A stretch of DNA of 56,607 bases, from the NCBI GenBank assembly GCA_947489135.1, contig CANLCU010000002.1, positions 1 to 56,607 on the forward strand. Reading direction: 5' to 3'. Under the pieces are notes generated by a model. That model did not search any database. It saw only the letters and a list, made by a program, of their open reading frames with translations, and had not been told where the DNA came from. Below are positions 1 to 9,338 of this stretch, piece after piece. The translations under genes were made by a program, and so were the position numbers. How positions within the stretch are numbered: position 1 is the first letter of the stretch; every line of letters begins with the position of its first letter. The DNA is from Micrococcales bacterium (lineage in GTDB: Bacteria; Actinomycetota; Actinomycetes; Actinomycetales; Microbacteriaceae).

Positions 1-389
1 ACAAGAATCGATTTGAACCTTGAAGTGATCCTGTGGACATACATCAGTCTCAAAGCATCCAAAGTTGAAACAACAATCAGAATTGCGTAAATTACAAAAC
101 CAATGCCAATCGGTGTAGCCAAAACAGGTGATGTAACAAGAGTGAACAAAGCCACTTTAGAAACTAAAGCAAATAGAAGTGAAAGAGCTAAGAACGCCCA
201 GAATCCAAAAGTAAATAGGATTCCTATTCGACCTAGTCTTTTGTTTCCCGCTACCACCTGAACTGAGCCAGGAACGAAAAGGTTTAGGGCAATAATCCAA
301 CGAGCTCGTTTTACTAATTGTCTGGAGTCAGCTCTATCTACGTTGCGAAAGGGAGTATTCGGTTCGCGAGAGTTATTTCTTGAACTCAT
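1..389 (-). CDS. LCP (LytR-CpsA-Psr) family protein, N-terminal part
   Basis: This reading frame is open to the window edge, so the ORF track misses it. It starts at ATG 387-389, overlapping the purE stop by 4 nt (ATGA), and gives about 129 residues. A polar Arg-rich N-terminus is followed by the stretch [20 protein letters not shown] and then two or three hydrophobic segments. That pattern, directly downstream of purE, is typical of the membrane-anchored N-terminus of actinobacterial LCP proteins, which attach secondary polymers to peptidoglycan at the outer membrane face. The catalytic LCP domain would lie beyond position 1, so the function rests on the N-terminal pattern and gene order. 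Another polytopic membrane protein is possible. Confidence 0.6.
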   Translation of the reverse strand, partial: MSSRNNSREPNTPFRNVDRADSRQLVKRARWIIALNLFVPGSVQVVAGNKRLGRIGILFTFGFWAFLALSLLFALVSKVALFTLVTSPVLATPIGIGFVIYAILIVVSTLDALRLMYVHRITSRFKSIL

Positions 390-880
390 ATCTTTGATTT
401 GAGGTTCTTATTCTTTGTCGCTACCTGTGCTGCTAGGTCTACGCTGAAAGCTTCCAACGCTGTTGCAACTTTTTGATCAAATGCTCCAATAATGCGGGCA
501 GCTAAAATTCCAGCATTTCTAGCACCATCAATAGAAACAGTTGCAACAGGGATACCTGCTGGCATCTGCACTATAGAAAGGAGTGAATCCATTCCATCAA
601 GACTCTTTAGTTTCACAGGAACACCAACAACAGGAAGTGTTGTTACAGAAGCGATCATGCCTGGAAGGTGAGCTGCCCCACCAGCTCCAGCGATGATTAC
701 CTTGATTCCACGACCGGCTGCAGCCTTGCCCCACTCCATCATGAGGTCAGGGGTTCTGTGAGCTGAGAGAACTTCAACTTCGTACTCAATACCGAATTCT
801 TTGAGGGCTTGAGCGGCATCGCTCATAACTGCCCAGTCGCTATCAGAACCCATTACAACACCAACAAGTGCTTGAGCCAT
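386..880 (-). CDS. purE: N5-carboxyaminoimidazole ribonucleotide mutase
   Basis: PurE converts N5-CAIR to CAIR in de novo purine synthesis, downstream of PurK. The 164-residue length is normal for the family. The N-terminal motif MGSDSDW and the SAHRTP motif (substrate and carboxylate handling) are intact, as is the Gly/Ala-rich [10 protein letters not shown] segment. The ATG is preceded by a good Shine-Dalgarno sequence (AGGAG) about 5 nt upstream. It lies 81 nt downstream of purK on the same strand; that gap holds a short CTGCC/GGCAG hairpin. Its stop overlaps the start of the LCP gene, so the genes are probably co-transcribed. Confidence 0.95.
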   Translation of the reverse strand: MAQALVGVVMGSDSDWAVMSDAAQALKEFGIEYEVEVLSAHRTPDLMMEWGKAAAGRGIKVIIAGAGGAAHLPGMIASVTTLPVVGVPVKLKSLDGMDSLLSIVQMPAGIPVATVSIDGARNAGILAARIIGAFDQKVATALEAFSVDLAAQVATKNKNLKSKI

Positions 881-961
881 GGGTTTCTCCTAAGTAGATG
901 CTGCCTGTAAGGCAGATAAGTTCTTCTCTATGATTTTAGATTCGCATACAGCAAAATCAGG

Positions 962-2062
962 TTAGGCTTGCAGCCCTTTGTACACCATGGACGCTATTTC
1001 TCGAGCATCAGCCAAGGATTCATTTGAAATGGCAGTGATGTGCCCCATCTTTCTTCCAGCTCTAGGAGCTTTCCCATAGATGTGGACATGAGCTCCATCA
1101 ACGTCACGATCTTCTAAACCAAAGTCATTGGTGTCATTCTGCCCAAGCAGATTGAGCATCACTGAATAGGTCTTTGTTGGAGAGGTGTCTCCTAGAGGCA
1201 TATCTGCAACAGCTCTGAGGTGTTGTTCAAATTGGCTGGTTGTAGATCCTTCGATGCTGAAGTGTCCTGAGTTATGTGGTCGCATAGCAAGTTCATTGAC
1301 CAACAGCATTCCGTCTTCTGTTTCAAATAGTTCCACTGCTAACACACCCGTTACATCCAAACCAACAGCAATTGTTTTGGCTATTTGTGAAGCAAGTTCA
1401 TAGTTGGCATTCGGAGCAGGTGAATTAACCTCTGCGCAAACTCCATCTTTCTGAATGGTTTCAACTAAGTTCCAACTCGACCAACTACCAGATCTGTTTC
1501 TTGCTGACAGCTGAGCTAGTTCTCTCTTGAAGTTAACTTTCTCTTCAACCAGTAGTGGTTGATTCTTTGAAAGCCAATCAGCTGCATCAGACCTAGATCT
1601 GACAACCTTCACACCTTTGCCGTCATAACCACCGGTAGGAGTCTTGAGTATTGCAACGCCACCATGGGCCTCTATAAAGTCATCTAGTTCAGAAGCGTTA
1701 GTTACCTTCGCCCACGCAGGACAAGGAACTCCAAGTTCAGTAAGTCTTGCTCTCATGTCTAATTTGTTTTGAGCAAAACGTAATGCCTTAGAAGTAGGTT
1801 CAACCACAACCCCTTCTGACTCCAAGCTCTCAAGGACATTTAGAGGAACATGCTCGTGATCGAAAGTGATTACATCAACTGTTCTAGCGAACTCGCGAAC
1901 TACATCTAACTGGTTGTAGTCACCGACTTGGGTTGCTGCCTGTTTAGCTGGGCTACCTTCAGTTTCAGCTAACACCTTGATTTCAAGGCCCAGTGCTTGG
2001 GCGGGTGCAATCATCATTCGGGCTAGTTGCCCGCCACCGATTACTCCAACTGATTTAGCCAC
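962..2062 (-). CDS. purK: N5-carboxyaminoimidazole ribonucleotide synthase
   Basis: PurK is the ATP-grasp enzyme that makes N5-CAIR from AIR, ATP and bicarbonate. The N-terminus has the Rossmann-like motif GVIGGGQLARM. The ATP-grasp region carries TPTGGYDGKG, and the metal-binding NELAMRPHNSGH motif is present near residue 260. Length (366 aa) is normal. The start is GTG, 3 nt after the stop of the PH-domain gene, with only a weak Shine-Dalgarno, which suggests translational coupling. It is paired with purE downstream, as in many Actinobacteria. Confidence 0.95.
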   Translation of the reverse strand: MAKSVGVIGGGQLARMMIAPAQALGLEIKVLAETEGSPAKQAATQVGDYNQLDVVREFARTVDVITFDHEHVPLNVLESLESEGVVVEPTSKALRFAQNKLDMRARLTELGVPCPAWAKVTNASELDDFIEAHGGVAILKTPTGGYDGKGVKVVRSRSDAADWLSKNQPLLVEEKVNFKRELAQLSARNRSGSWSSWNLVETIQKDGVCAEVNSPAPNANYELASQIAKTIAVGLDVTGVLAVELFETEDGMLLVNELAMRPHNSGHFSIEGSTTSQFEQHLRAVADMPLGDTSPTKTYSVMLNLLGQNDTNDFGLEDRDVDGAHVHIYGKAPRAGRKMGHITAISNESLADAREIASMVYKGLQA

Positions 2063-2065
2063 GGT

Positions 2066-2551
2066 CTATTTTCTCATGCCTTGAGTTCGAGATCTCTTCG
2101 CAAGGAATTGCTCGATTTCTTTAGAAAGCTTTTTGGCTTTTGGCACGCGAGCCAGAACCAGGTCTTGTCCAAACTCACGGTGAAGTCGGACATCTCCTGC
2201 TCCTTGAAGCCAAGCACTAACTCCCCTGGAGATACTCACTCCAGTTACTTCTCCCCAGGCAGCTTCTTCGGTCTTTGTTCCAAAGAGCCCTGAGTGAGCA
2301 ACTACTCGAGTGCTTGTTAGCTCATATCTATTGGTAAAGAACTTGAGAGATGGAATGAACCACAGCAATAGACCAATTACGAGAACAAGACCTAGAAGAA
2401 CTTGGTGCTGCCAGATTTCAGTTAGCTTCGAATCAACGAAGAAGAAGAGTGCCCCATCTAAAAATAGGAACACTACTGGATAGATAAGTGCTGCCCCATG
2501 TCTTCTGAGTAGAACAAAGCTCTGCTCTTCGAAGGATTGTGTTGAGGACAT
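2066..2551 (-). CDS. PH-domain (bPH/DUF304-type) membrane protein
   Basis: This 161-residue protein has two hydrophobic segments (about residues 18-38 and 49-68) followed by a C-terminal bacterial pleckstrin-homology-like domain containing NRYELTSTRVVAHSG. The segment after the membrane hairpin is the usual entry into this fold. Proteins of this type sit between birA and purK in many Actinobacteria and have no established biochemical role. The gene begins 4 nt after the birA stop and ends 3 nt before purK, so it belongs to the operon. The family assignment is good; the function is unknown. Confidence 0.75.
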   Translation of the reverse strand: MSSTQSFEEQSFVLLRRHGAALIYPVVFLFLDGALFFFVDSKLTEIWQHQVLLGLVLVIGLLLWFIPSLKFFTNRYELTSTRVVAHSGLFGTKTEEAAWGEVTGVSISRGVSAWLQGAGDVRLHREFGQDLVLARVPKAKKLSKEIEQFLAKRSRTQGMRK

Positions 2552-2555
2552 CTAA

Positions 2556-3338
2556 CTATTGTCGCAAGTGTTGAATGTCGCCCGCTGCAACGGCACGAAT
2601 CTCAAGGGGATCTGACATAGCAACCAAAAGACGACCGGTGGCATCTAGCCCAACCGCTTTGCCTGAGAAATCACTGCCGTCTGGCAAAAGCACTTTCACG
2701 CTTGTCCCAATTGTTGATGTAGCTTCCTGAACAGACTGCCTCAAACCTGAACTCTCAGCATCACCTGATGCGTCAGCGAACTCCTCATACAGTCTCTTGA
2801 ATGAAGCAAGGTATCTAACTAGTACATCATCGAGTTCAAAGTTTTCAACTCCATGCAATTTCAGTGAAGTTGCCTTTTCAATAGGCAGTTCCTCTTTACT
2901 TTGCTTTAGATTGAGCCCTGCCCCAATTACTACTCCATCACCAGAAGGCAATACTTCAGCCAACAATCCCGCGATCTTCTCCCCTGCTACCAAAACATCG
3001 TTCGGCCACTTGATGCTGACCGGTGCTTCTTCGATAAGAGAAGAAACAGCATTCTTCATAGCAAGTCCAGCTAGTAGTGGAAGCCAGCCAAAGCTACCCA
3101 TTCCAAACGTTGTGGGCTTTAGTAATACTGAAACAGCTAAACCAGCTCCTGGCTGGGCAACCCACTGTCTATCTAGTCTTCCTCGGCCTGCAACTTGGTT
3201 ATCTGTAACAAGAACTGAAAAATCAGTCCATAATTCAGGTTTACTTGCTGAAAGGCTAAGTAAATCGCTGTTTGTAGAGCCTGTTACAGGTAAATACTCA
3301 ATTCTTGAGGCGAATTCGCTACTCAGTTTTAGTTCCAT
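2556..3338 (-). CDS. birA: Biotin--[acetyl-CoA-carboxylase] ligase
   Basis: BirA activates biotin to biotinyl-AMP and transfers it to the lysine of biotin carrier domains, here presumably that of the AccA3-like protein at 11884. Visible motifs are VTGSTNSDL (N-terminal), the biotin/AMP loop [18 protein letters not shown] and [10 protein letters not shown]. There is no N-terminal DNA-binding domain, so it should be a non-regulatory ligase. The ORF track starts 46 codons too early; I choose ATG 3336-3338 (MELKLSS). It lies 7 nt downstream of a TAACCT -10 hexamer, consistent with a leaderless mRNA. The gene is divergent from the carboxyltransferase gene, its metabolic partner. Confidence 0.93.
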   Translation of the reverse strand: MELKLSSEFASRIEYLPVTGSTNSDLLSLSASKPELWTDFSVLVTDNQVAGRGRLDRQWVAQPGAGLAVSVLLKPTTFGMGSFGWLPLLAGLAMKNAVSSLIEEAPVSIKWPNDVLVAGEKIAGLLAEVLPSGDGVVIGAGLNLKQSKEELPIEKATSLKLHGVENFELDDVLVRYLASFKRLYEEFADASGDAESSGLRQSVQEATSTIGTSVKVLLPDGSDFSGKAVGLDATGRLLVAMSDPLEIRAVAAGDIQHLRQ

Positions 3339-3345
3339 AGCCTCT

Positions 3346-3351
3346 AGGTTA
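3346..3351 (-). promoter_or_regulatory. Leaderless -10 element of birA
   Basis: On the minus strand the hexamer TAACCT lies 7 nt before the chosen birA ATG. This matches the TAnnnT plus 6-8 nt spacing seen upstream of other genes in this window, and it supports the short birA start. Confidence 0.5.
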
Positions 3352-3432
3352 GACCCTCCAACCGACACGTCTTGGATAGAGTTGCAGTTGAGCCAGAGAA
3401 CCTCTGCACAAGATAAAAATTGGAGACAAGCT

Positions 3433-5028
3433 TTGACCGATAAGAATACGCCTGACCTATCTACTACTGCAGGCAAGATCGAAGACCTACGTAACCGCTA
3501 CCACGAAGCTGTTTATGCAAGCGGTGAGGTTGCTATTGCTAAGCAGCACGCTAAGGGTAAGAAGACCGCTCGTGAGCGTATCGAGCTATTGCTTGACCCG
3601 GGCTCATTCGTTGAGATGGACGAGTTTGTTAGACACCGCTCAACAGCTTTCGGCATGGACAAGAACCGTCCTTACGGCGACTCTGTTGTCACAGGTGTTG
3701 GAACTATTGGCGGTCGTCAGGTCGCTTTGTTCTCTCAAGACTTCACAATCTTTGGTGGATCTCTAGGTGAAGCAGCTGGAAACAAGATCATCAAGATTAT
3801 GGACCTAGCTATCTCAACCGGTGTTCCTCTAATTGGAATTCTTGATTCAGGTGGTGCTCGTATTCAAGAGGGTGTTATCGCTCTGGGTAAGTATGGTGAA
3901 ATCTTTAAGCGTCACACCATGGCTTCAGGAGTTATTCCTCAGATTTCTATCATCATGGGTCCTGCTGCTGGTGGTGCTGTTTATGGTCCTGCTCTAACTG
4001 ACTTTGTGATCATGGTTGATAAGACTTCAAACATGTTTGTTACTGGTCCAGATGTTATTAAGACTGTTACCGGTGAAGTAGTAGAGATGGAAGAACTTGG
4101 TGGAGCGCTAGCTCACAACAAGACTTCAGGTGTTGCTCACTACCTAGCAAGCGATGAAGATGATGCGTTGGATTATGCAAGAACTCTTCTGAGCTTCCTT
4201 CCAGAAAACAACTTGAGTGAACCTATTCACTACGAGAGTGAAGAAGCACTAGAGATTACAGATGAAGACCGTGAACTCAACACAATCATTCCGGATTCAC
4301 CTAACCAGCCTTACTCAATGATCAAAGTCATTGAGTCAATCGTTGATGACAACCAGTTCTTAGAGGTGCAGCCACTATTTGCACCAAACATCATCATTGG
4401 TTTTGCTCGCGTAGCAGGACAGTCAATCGCTATCGTTGCTAACCAGCCAAGCGCTCTTGCAGGAACTCTAAACATTGATGCTGCTGAGAAGGCTGCTCGC
4501 TTTGTTAGATTCGCTGACGCATTCTCAATCCCAGTACTAACTCTTGTTGACGTTCCAGGATATCTTCCAGGAGCAGATCAGGAATGGGCTGGAGTTATTC
4601 GCCGTGGAGCTAAGTTGCTTTATGCATATGCAGAAGCAACTGTTCCTCTAGTAACTGTTATTACTCGTAAGGCTTACGGAGGTGCATACATCGTTATGGG
4701 CTCTAAGCAACTAGGAGCAGATATCAACCTTGCTTGGCCAACAGCTGAGATTGCAGTTATGGGTGGACAGGGTGCTGTAAACATTTTGTTCAGAGACAAG
4801 ATCAAGGCAGCTGAAGAAGCTGGTGAAGATGTTAAGAAGGTAAGAGCGCAACTAGCCGCTGAATACACCTATAACGTTGCTAGCCCTTACCTTGCTGCAG
4901 AGCGTGGTGAGCTAGATGGAATCATTGAGCCTGCTGCTACTCGCATCAGTGTTATCAAAGCTCTAGCTGCTCTAAAGACCAAGCGTGCCACCACTCCTCC
5001 TAAGAAGCATGGAAATATCCCACTGTGA
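3433..5028 (+). CDS. pccB: Acyl-CoA (propionyl-/acetyl-CoA) carboxylase carboxyltransferase beta subunit
   Basis: This subunit transfers carboxyl from carboxybiotin to acyl-CoA, giving malonyl- or methylmalonyl-CoA. The ORF track's 743-aa frame begins inside birA on the wrong side. I place the start at TTG 3433-3435, which has GGAGA 6-10 nt upstream and gives [16 protein letters not shown] and a 531-aa protein, the usual family length. Oxyanion-hole glycines are visible in [14 protein letters not shown] with [13 protein letters not shown] (N-terminal crotonase half) and in [14 protein letters not shown] (C-terminal half). The stop overlaps the epsilon gene by 4 nt. Acetyl versus propionyl preference cannot be read from the sequence. 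Confidence 0.93.
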   Translation: MTDKNTPDLSTTAGKIEDLRNRYHEAVYASGEVAIAKQHAKGKKTARERIELLLDPGSFVEMDEFVRHRSTAFGMDKNRPYGDSVVTGVGTIGGRQVALFSQDFTIFGGSLGEAAGNKIIKIMDLAISTGVPLIGILDSGGARIQEGVIALGKYGEIFKRHTMASGVIPQISIIMGPAAGGAVYGPALTDFVIMVDKTSNMFVTGPDVIKTVTGEVVEMEELGGALAHNKTSGVAHYLASDEDDALDYARTLLSFLPENNLSEPIHYESEEALEITDEDRELNTIIPDSPNQPYSMIKVIESIVDDNQFLEVQPLFAPNIIIGFARVAGQSIAIVANQPSALAGTLNIDAAEKAARFVRFADAFSIPVLTLVDVPGYLPGADQEWAGVIRRGAKLLYAYAEATVPLVTVITRKAYGGAYIVMGSKQLGADINLAWPTAEIAVMGGQGAVNILFRDKIKAAEEAGEDVKKVRAQLAAEYTYNVASPYLAAERGELDGIIEPAATRISVIKALAALKTKRATTPPKKHGNIPL

Positions 5029-5264
5029 TAAACCCAGAACCTATCTCTGAAACCATCAAAGTGCTTGCTGGTAGTCCAACTCCTGAGGAGTTGGCTGCAG
5101 TTGTTGCCATCTTGGAGGCTGCCCACGCTGAGCAGGTCACAGAAGGTAAGAAGAAGATAAAGAAGCCTGCTTCTTCTTGGAATAGAAACACCTCTATGTT
5201 TAGACACGATCTAACCCCTGGCTCTGGCCAGTGGCGAGCCCAGTATCGCCGTGGGCTCGACTAA
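5025..5264 (+). CDS. Acyl-CoA carboxylase epsilon subunit
   Basis: This is a small 79-aa protein starting with GTG that overlaps the carboxyltransferase stop (GTGA). The N-terminal half, with [16 protein letters not shown], is the characteristic motif of the actinobacterial ACC epsilon family. The C-terminus has a basic linker and the [13 protein letters not shown] ending also seen in that family. The epsilon subunit stabilises and stimulates the alpha/beta carboxylase complex in Actinobacteria. Its presence is one of the better lineage indicators in this window. Confidence 0.85.
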   Translation: MINPEPISETIKVLAGSPTPEELAAVVAILEAAHAEQVTEGKKKIKKPASSWNRNTSMFRHDLTPGSGQWRAQYRRGLD

Positions 5265-5326
5265 AAACTCCCAAAAACAGGACTAGATTTGTCCTTAGTA
5301 TTTTCGCCTACCCGAAAGGTACCAAG

Positions 5327-6991
5327 ATGACCCGTGAAGCATCCAAGTTAGACCTCCTAGCTGAAGATTGGGTAAAGACCCTTGTTGATCTAAGTCCTGA
5401 ATTTGCTACCTACGCAGGTTTCAAAGTTGGCGAGGACAGACTTGAAGACACCAGCCCAGAAGCTGCTGCTAACTACAACAAGCTTGAAAAAGAAATGCTT
5501 GCCAAGGTTGAGGCAACTGAGATTCGCGATGATGTGGATAAGGTAACCAAGCTTGCGATGACTTCAACTCTTAAGCTAAGCGGTGAGATCTATGACTCAG
5601 GTCTTGGCAATAGAGACCTGAACCCAATTGCATCTAATGCCCAAGGAATTAGAGATATCTTTGACCTCTCCCCTACAGCAACCGAAGAGAACTGGTCAAA
5701 CATCTCTAAGCGAATGAAAGCCGTTGATGGCGCAATTGATGGCTATATCGAAACTCTTCGTTTAGGTATCCAAGCTAAAGACACTCCTGCTATTCGTCAG
5801 ATTGTTTTGGCAACCACCCAGGCTGAACAGCTTCTAGCAGCAGATGGTTTCTTCAGAAAGTTTGCTAAGAATGCAAAGCCTGAAAACGGTGAACTATCTG
5901 CTTCTCTAAAAGCAGAACTTGAATCTTCTGCTGAACAAGCAACAGCCGGGTATGCAAAACTAGTTGACTTCTTCAAGAATGAACTGCTTCCTGCAGGAAA
6001 CACTGAAGATGCGATTGGTCGCGATCGCTACAAACTTCTTAGCGCTAGATTCCTAGGCAAGCGAGTAGACCTTGATGAAACATACGAGTGGGGTAAAGAA
6101 GAACTAGCTCGAGTAGTTGCTGAACAGAATGCAGTTGCGAACGAAATCAAGCCAGGTGCAACTGTTCAAGAAGCAATTGAATTCCTAGACAACGATCCTT
6201 CAAGAAAGCTTCACGGAACTGATGAACTTCAACGTTGGATGCAGAAACTAAGCGATGCTGCTATTGAAAAACTAAGTGGCACACACTTCGACATTGCTGA
6301 GCCTCTTAAGAAGCTAGAGTGCATGATTGCACCTACTCAACATGGTGGCATCTACTACACCAGCCCTACCGATGACTTCTCAAGGCCGGGCAGAATGTGG
6401 TGGTCAGTTCCAGTTGGTGTTAATGAGTTTGATACTTGGAGAGAAACCACAACTGTCTATCACGAAGGTGTTCCAGGTCATCACCTTCAGATTGCTCAGA
6501 AGGTTTATAACAAGGCAGAGCTGAACTCTTGGCGTCGTCTTGCATCATGGTCTTCGGGTCACGGTGAAGGTTGGGCTCTATACGCTGAGCGTCTGATGCA
6601 GGAACTTGGTTTCCTAGATGATCCAGGTGATCGCCTAGGAATGCTAGATGGCCAGCGCATGCGTGCAGCTCGTGTAGTTCTAGATATCGGTGTTCACTTA
6701 GGTAAGCCAAGACTTGATGGCACTGGCAAGTGGGACTTTGACTACGCCCTTGATTTCATGAGCAAGAACGTAAATATGAGTGAGCAGTTCATCAACTTCG
6801 AAGTACACCGCTACTTCGGTTGGCCTGGACAAGCTCCTTCATACAAGATCGGCCAGAGAATCTGGGAGAACATCCGTGATGAATATAAGGTTCGTCAGGG
6901 AGCTAACTTCAACATCAAGGACTTCCACATGAAGGCATTGAACTTGGGAAGCGTTGGGTTAGATACACTAGAAACAGCGTTGCTGGGATAG
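5327..6991 (+). CDS. DUF885 family protein, putative zinc metallopeptidase
   Basis: The protein is 554 aa from ATG 5327. The longer ORF-track start at 5231 would overlap the epsilon gene, and the extension looks like untranslated leader with AAAGG close to the ATG. The DUF885 signature HEGVPGHH lies at residues 379-386 and the GHGEGW motif at 411-416. Together they resemble a gluzincin-type site in which the two His and a downstream Glu bind zinc. No signal peptide is visible, so it is probably cytoplasmic. Family members have been proposed to be carboxypeptidase-like, but no substrate can be read here. A clean hairpin follows 14 nt after the stop. Confidence 0.85.
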   Translation: MTREASKLDLLAEDWVKTLVDLSPEFATYAGFKVGEDRLEDTSPEAAANYNKLEKEMLAKVEATEIRDDVDKVTKLAMTSTLKLSGEIYDSGLGNRDLNPIASNAQGIRDIFDLSPTATEENWSNISKRMKAVDGAIDGYIETLRLGIQAKDTPAIRQIVLATTQAEQLLAADGFFRKFAKNAKPENGELSASLKAELESSAEQATAGYAKLVDFFKNELLPAGNTEDAIGRDRYKLLSARFLGKRVDLDETYEWGKEELARVVAEQNAVANEIKPGATVQEAIEFLDNDPSRKLHGTDELQRWMQKLSDAAIEKLSGTHFDIAEPLKKLECMIAPTQHGGIYYTSPTDDFSRPGRMWWSVPVGVNEFDTWRETTTVYHEGVPGHHLQIAQKVYNKAELNSWRRLASWSSGHGEGWALYAERLMQELGFLDDPGDRLGMLDGQRMRAARVVLDIGVHLGKPRLDGTGKWDFDYALDFMSKNVNMSEQFINFEVHRYFGWPGQAPSYKIGQRIWENIRDEYKVRQGANFNIKDFHMKALNLGSVGLDTLETALLG

Positions 6992-7005
6992 CAGACGACG
7001 GTCCG

Positions 7006-7030
7006 AAACCCCCTTCCTAGAAGGGGGTTT
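7006..7030 (+). terminator. Strong hairpin after the DUF885 gene
   Basis: AAACCCCCTT and AAGGGGGTTT form a perfect 10-bp stem with a CCTAG loop, 14 nt after the stop codon. It is followed by TTTCTACTTT. This is a likely intrinsic terminator, though the U tract is imperfect. Confidence 0.75.
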
Positions 7031-7163
7031 CTACTTTAACCTGTCCCCTTAAATGGGGACTTAAATACGAGCTCGATTTCCACAATATTTATGCCAATGG
7101 AAATAGTTTTTCATTAGGTGATGACAGCTAGATCTAAGGGGTCTGAGAAATCACCACCAGGGG
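7031..7163. other. Structured intergenic stretch between convergent genes
   Basis: No gene is seen here. There is a 6-bp hairpin, GTCCCC/GGGGAC, with a TTAAAT loop at 7043-7060. There is also a 7-bp inverted repeat, ATTTCCA/TGGAAAT, with a 15-nt loop at 7076-7104. With the flanking hairpins this gives four inverted repeats in 215 bp. They could be terminator debris or a small RNA; the sequence alone does not decide. Confidence 0.35.
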
Positions 7164-7200
7164 ACGGGCCAGGTTCTACGTAAGTAGAGACCAGGCCCGT
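7164..7200 (-). terminator. Long hairpin after the kinase-like gene
   Basis: ACGGGCCAGG pairs with CCAGGCCCGT (one A-A mismatch), extended by TCTAC/GTAGA around a GTAA loop. It lies directly after the minus-strand stop at 7207. It has no U tract on the minus strand and only TTGGGGTTT on the plus strand, so its use as a terminator is inferred from position. Confidence 0.5.
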
Positions 7201-7206
7201 TGGGGT

Positions 7207-8169
7207 TTAAAGACGAAGTGAAAGAACCGGTTGAGCTTGACCGGGAATGGTTGCAACAACTGTCAATCTAAAATCTTCACCCTTCGGGCTTCTAATTGTT
7301 ACTCGACCTTGGGTAACTACCTGAAGAGAATCAACAGCTCTACTCAGAAGTTCGTCTCTTTCTTTAGCTGAAATAGACTGAGTCCCACCTTCATCAAGAA
7401 TAAGAACTTCTACCCCAAGGTTTCTAAGTCTCTGGATCTCATTGCTCATGGCTCGATTTAGTAGTTCTCGGCCTCGAAGGTTATCTCTAAGTGTTGCTTC
7501 CACTAGCTTTGCTGATTGTCTTAGGTCTTCGTTAAGTGGACCTTGGGAATCTTTAATAACTGATAGCAGTGGAACTGCTGTTCCTAACACTTGAGATAAC
7601 TGTTGTTGACGTTCACGAGAGGCAGCTTCCAACTCAGCGATCTTGGTGCGGGTTTCAATTTCCTTCGCTCTGAACTTCTCTGATTCACGAGTTGCTCTAG
7701 CGATACCTCGAGAGACTGCAAGACCCGCCAGAACGAAAACTAGTGCGCCAGCTAACCCTGCGGTTGCTATCGCTGCTTGGCCATATTCAACAAGTAGAAC
7801 CGCTAGCAGAACTGCAATACCAATCAAAGCTAATCGAGCCTGCTGTCTAACCGCTGTTGCGGTTAACACCAAAGCCGTACCCATAACTACCCAAGCTCCA
7901 ATGCTGTCGTCATTGATTAACTGTCTCTGTGTGATGACCAGAATCGGCAATGCTAGGGCAGCACCAAGATTGAAAAACGCTTGCCATCGAGGCAGCTGTA
8001 GGCCTCTAAAGAAAAGTAGTGTGGCGGTGACCGCGTAGGCATAAATGATCAGAGCAATGATCTCTAGATAGCGAGTGCTAAAACCAGGCAAGAAAATTGA
8101 CTGAATTGGAAGATACAGTGCGTAGATGTAAGGAAGTAGAGAGGCGATAGCTCGATTGATTGAAATCAT
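7207..8169 (-). CDS. Histidine-kinase-like polytopic membrane protein without a recognisable catalytic domain
   Basis: I choose ATG 8167-8169 (MISINRAI). It overlaps the upstream kinase stop as ATGA and has GGAG 7 nt before it; the track start is 12 nt longer. About five membrane segments cover residues 10-150. A charged coiled-coil-like linker follows (about 155-190), and then a helical region where a DHp domain would be. The C-terminal 120 residues contain the segments LRDNLRGRELLNRAM and LGVEVLILDEGG. I cannot find an H-box His or the N and G boxes of an ATPase. It may be a degenerate kinase acting as a partner or sensor for the adjacent HK. The function is unknown. Confidence 0.6.
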   Translation of the reverse strand: MISINRAIASLLPYIYALYLPIQSIFLPGFSTRYLEIIALIIYAYAVTATLLFFRGLQLPRWQAFFNLGAALALPILVITQRQLINDDSIGAWVVMGTALVLTATAVRQQARLALIGIAVLLAVLLVEYGQAAIATAGLAGALVFVLAGLAVSRGIARATRESEKFRAKEIETRTKIAELEAASRERQQQLSQVLGTAVPLLSVIKDSQGPLNEDLRQSAKLVEATLRDNLRGRELLNRAMSNEIQRLRNLGVEVLILDEGGTQSISAKERDELLSRAVDSLQVVTQGRVTIRSPKGEDFRLTVVATIPGQAQPVLSLRL

Positions 8170-9338
8170 TTCTTGCTCCACTCCAAGACAACTGTTGTGC
8201 CCTGTCTTGGTTGAGAAACCACGTGAGCTGATCCGCCAACAGCCTCCATACGACCGATAATAGAAACCTTGATTCCCATTCGACTTCGATTAACTTGGCT
8301 GACCCTAAAGCCCTTACCGTTATCTAAAATCACTATCTTGATTCCAGCGTTGCTGGATTTGAGACTTAGTTCTCTCGAAGCAGTAGGGCCTGCGTGCATT
8401 AGGGAATTGTGGATAGCTTGAATGGTTGCTTCGGTAAGAGCAGACACAGCCTCCGCGTCCACAGAAATACTGGTGCCGCAGTTCTTCTTGGCTTTGATCT
8501 TTGGATCAATACGTTCAGCCGCCAAAATAATGGAGTCAAACAGTTCACTGCAGTAAACAGGGGCTTGGGTCATGTCCCCTCTTTGAACTTCAGAAAGTTT
8601 CCGTAGTGCTGTACCAGCAAGTTCAGCGCTAGCCTTTGCTTCTTCAACATTCTTGGCTTGGGTTGCACTTATCAGTGCAGTTAATACACTGTCGTGAATT
8701 AGACCATCTAGACGCAGTCTCTCTTTAGCTTTTGCTTCTGCTTCCGCCTGTTGAACTTCCGCTCTAATGGCTTCTGAGTTTGCTTGATCAGATCTATTGG
8801 CTGCTTCTCTAATCATTAGCGCAATGACAGAGATTGATGCATTGGTAAGGAATGTGTAAACACCATCGGTGACCGTGACTGAGAACGCATGCGAACCTCC
8901 CATCGGAAGTGAAAACATATATTGAACCAGTCCAATTAGAGAGACATAGTAAACAAGAGCAAATCGCCAGCCAAAGCTGAGCGCTACCGCAATCCAACCA
9001 GTATCTATTCCCCACCAAATCCATGGATAGAAAGAGCCATCCTGGGGAACATCAGAGTTGAGCACAAAAGGCCAGCTCAACACCATGACAACCATGTAGA
9101 GAGCATGGATTCTCAAGAAGAGATAGTTAGCCTTACCAAACCAGAAAGAGTAGGCCAAGGCGATGGTGGTGCTCCACAAAACAATTGTCAAAGCCCAAGC
9201 AAAAGGTTGGTTCAAGTACTTGAGCTGACTGTAGAAGTTCAGTCCACTCTCAACACTCAAAGCAATAGCACCAGCTGCGAAAGTGCGTCCAATCAAACGA
9301 TCGACTCGAGCTCTTGCAACCGTTGCTGAAATAGGCAT
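8166..9338 (-). CDS. Sensor histidine kinase, NarL-type partner
   Basis: The 390-aa membrane kinase has about five or six membrane segments in residues 15-175 and an Ala/Glu-rich coiled coil (180-210). The phospho-acceptor motif is LIHDSVL with His215. The HATPase domain has N-box residues AIHNSLMHAG (Asn311) and G1 box DNGKGF (339-344). No periplasmic sensor domain of any size is visible, so the signal is probably sensed in the membrane. The start ATG shares one base with the response-regulator stop (TAATG), and the stop overlaps the kinase-like gene. It presumably phosphorylates the adjacent NarL-type regulator. The signal is unknown. Confidence 0.85.
   Translation of the reverse strand: MPISATVARARVDRLIGRTFAAGAIALSVESGLNFYSQLKYLNQPFAWALTIVLWSTTIALAYSFWFGKANYLFLRIHALYMVVMVLSWPFVLNSDVPQDGSFYPWIWWGIDTGWIAVALSFGWRFALVYYVSLIGLVQYMFSLPMGGSHAFSVTVTDGVYTFLTNASISVIALMIREAANRSDQANSEAIRAEVQQAEAEAKAKERLRLDGLIHDSVLTALISATQAKNVEEAKASAELAGTALRKLSEVQRGDMTQAPVYCSELFDSIILAAERIDPKIKAKKNCGTSISVDAEAVSALTEATIQAIHNSLMHAGPTASRELSLKSSNAGIKIVILDNGKGFRVSQVNRSRMGIKVSIIGRMEAVGGSAHVVSQPRQGTTVVLEWSKK

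Noticed and set aside
2797-3432. The 212-residue N-terminal extension of the carboxyltransferase ORF
   Set aside because: It is antisense to birA and has no family similarity. TTG 3433 with GGAGA upstream gives the normal N-terminus and length.
5231-5326. Longer start for the DUF885 gene
   Set aside because: It overlaps the epsilon gene, reads through leader-like sequence and gives a non-family N-terminus. ATG 5327 is better placed.
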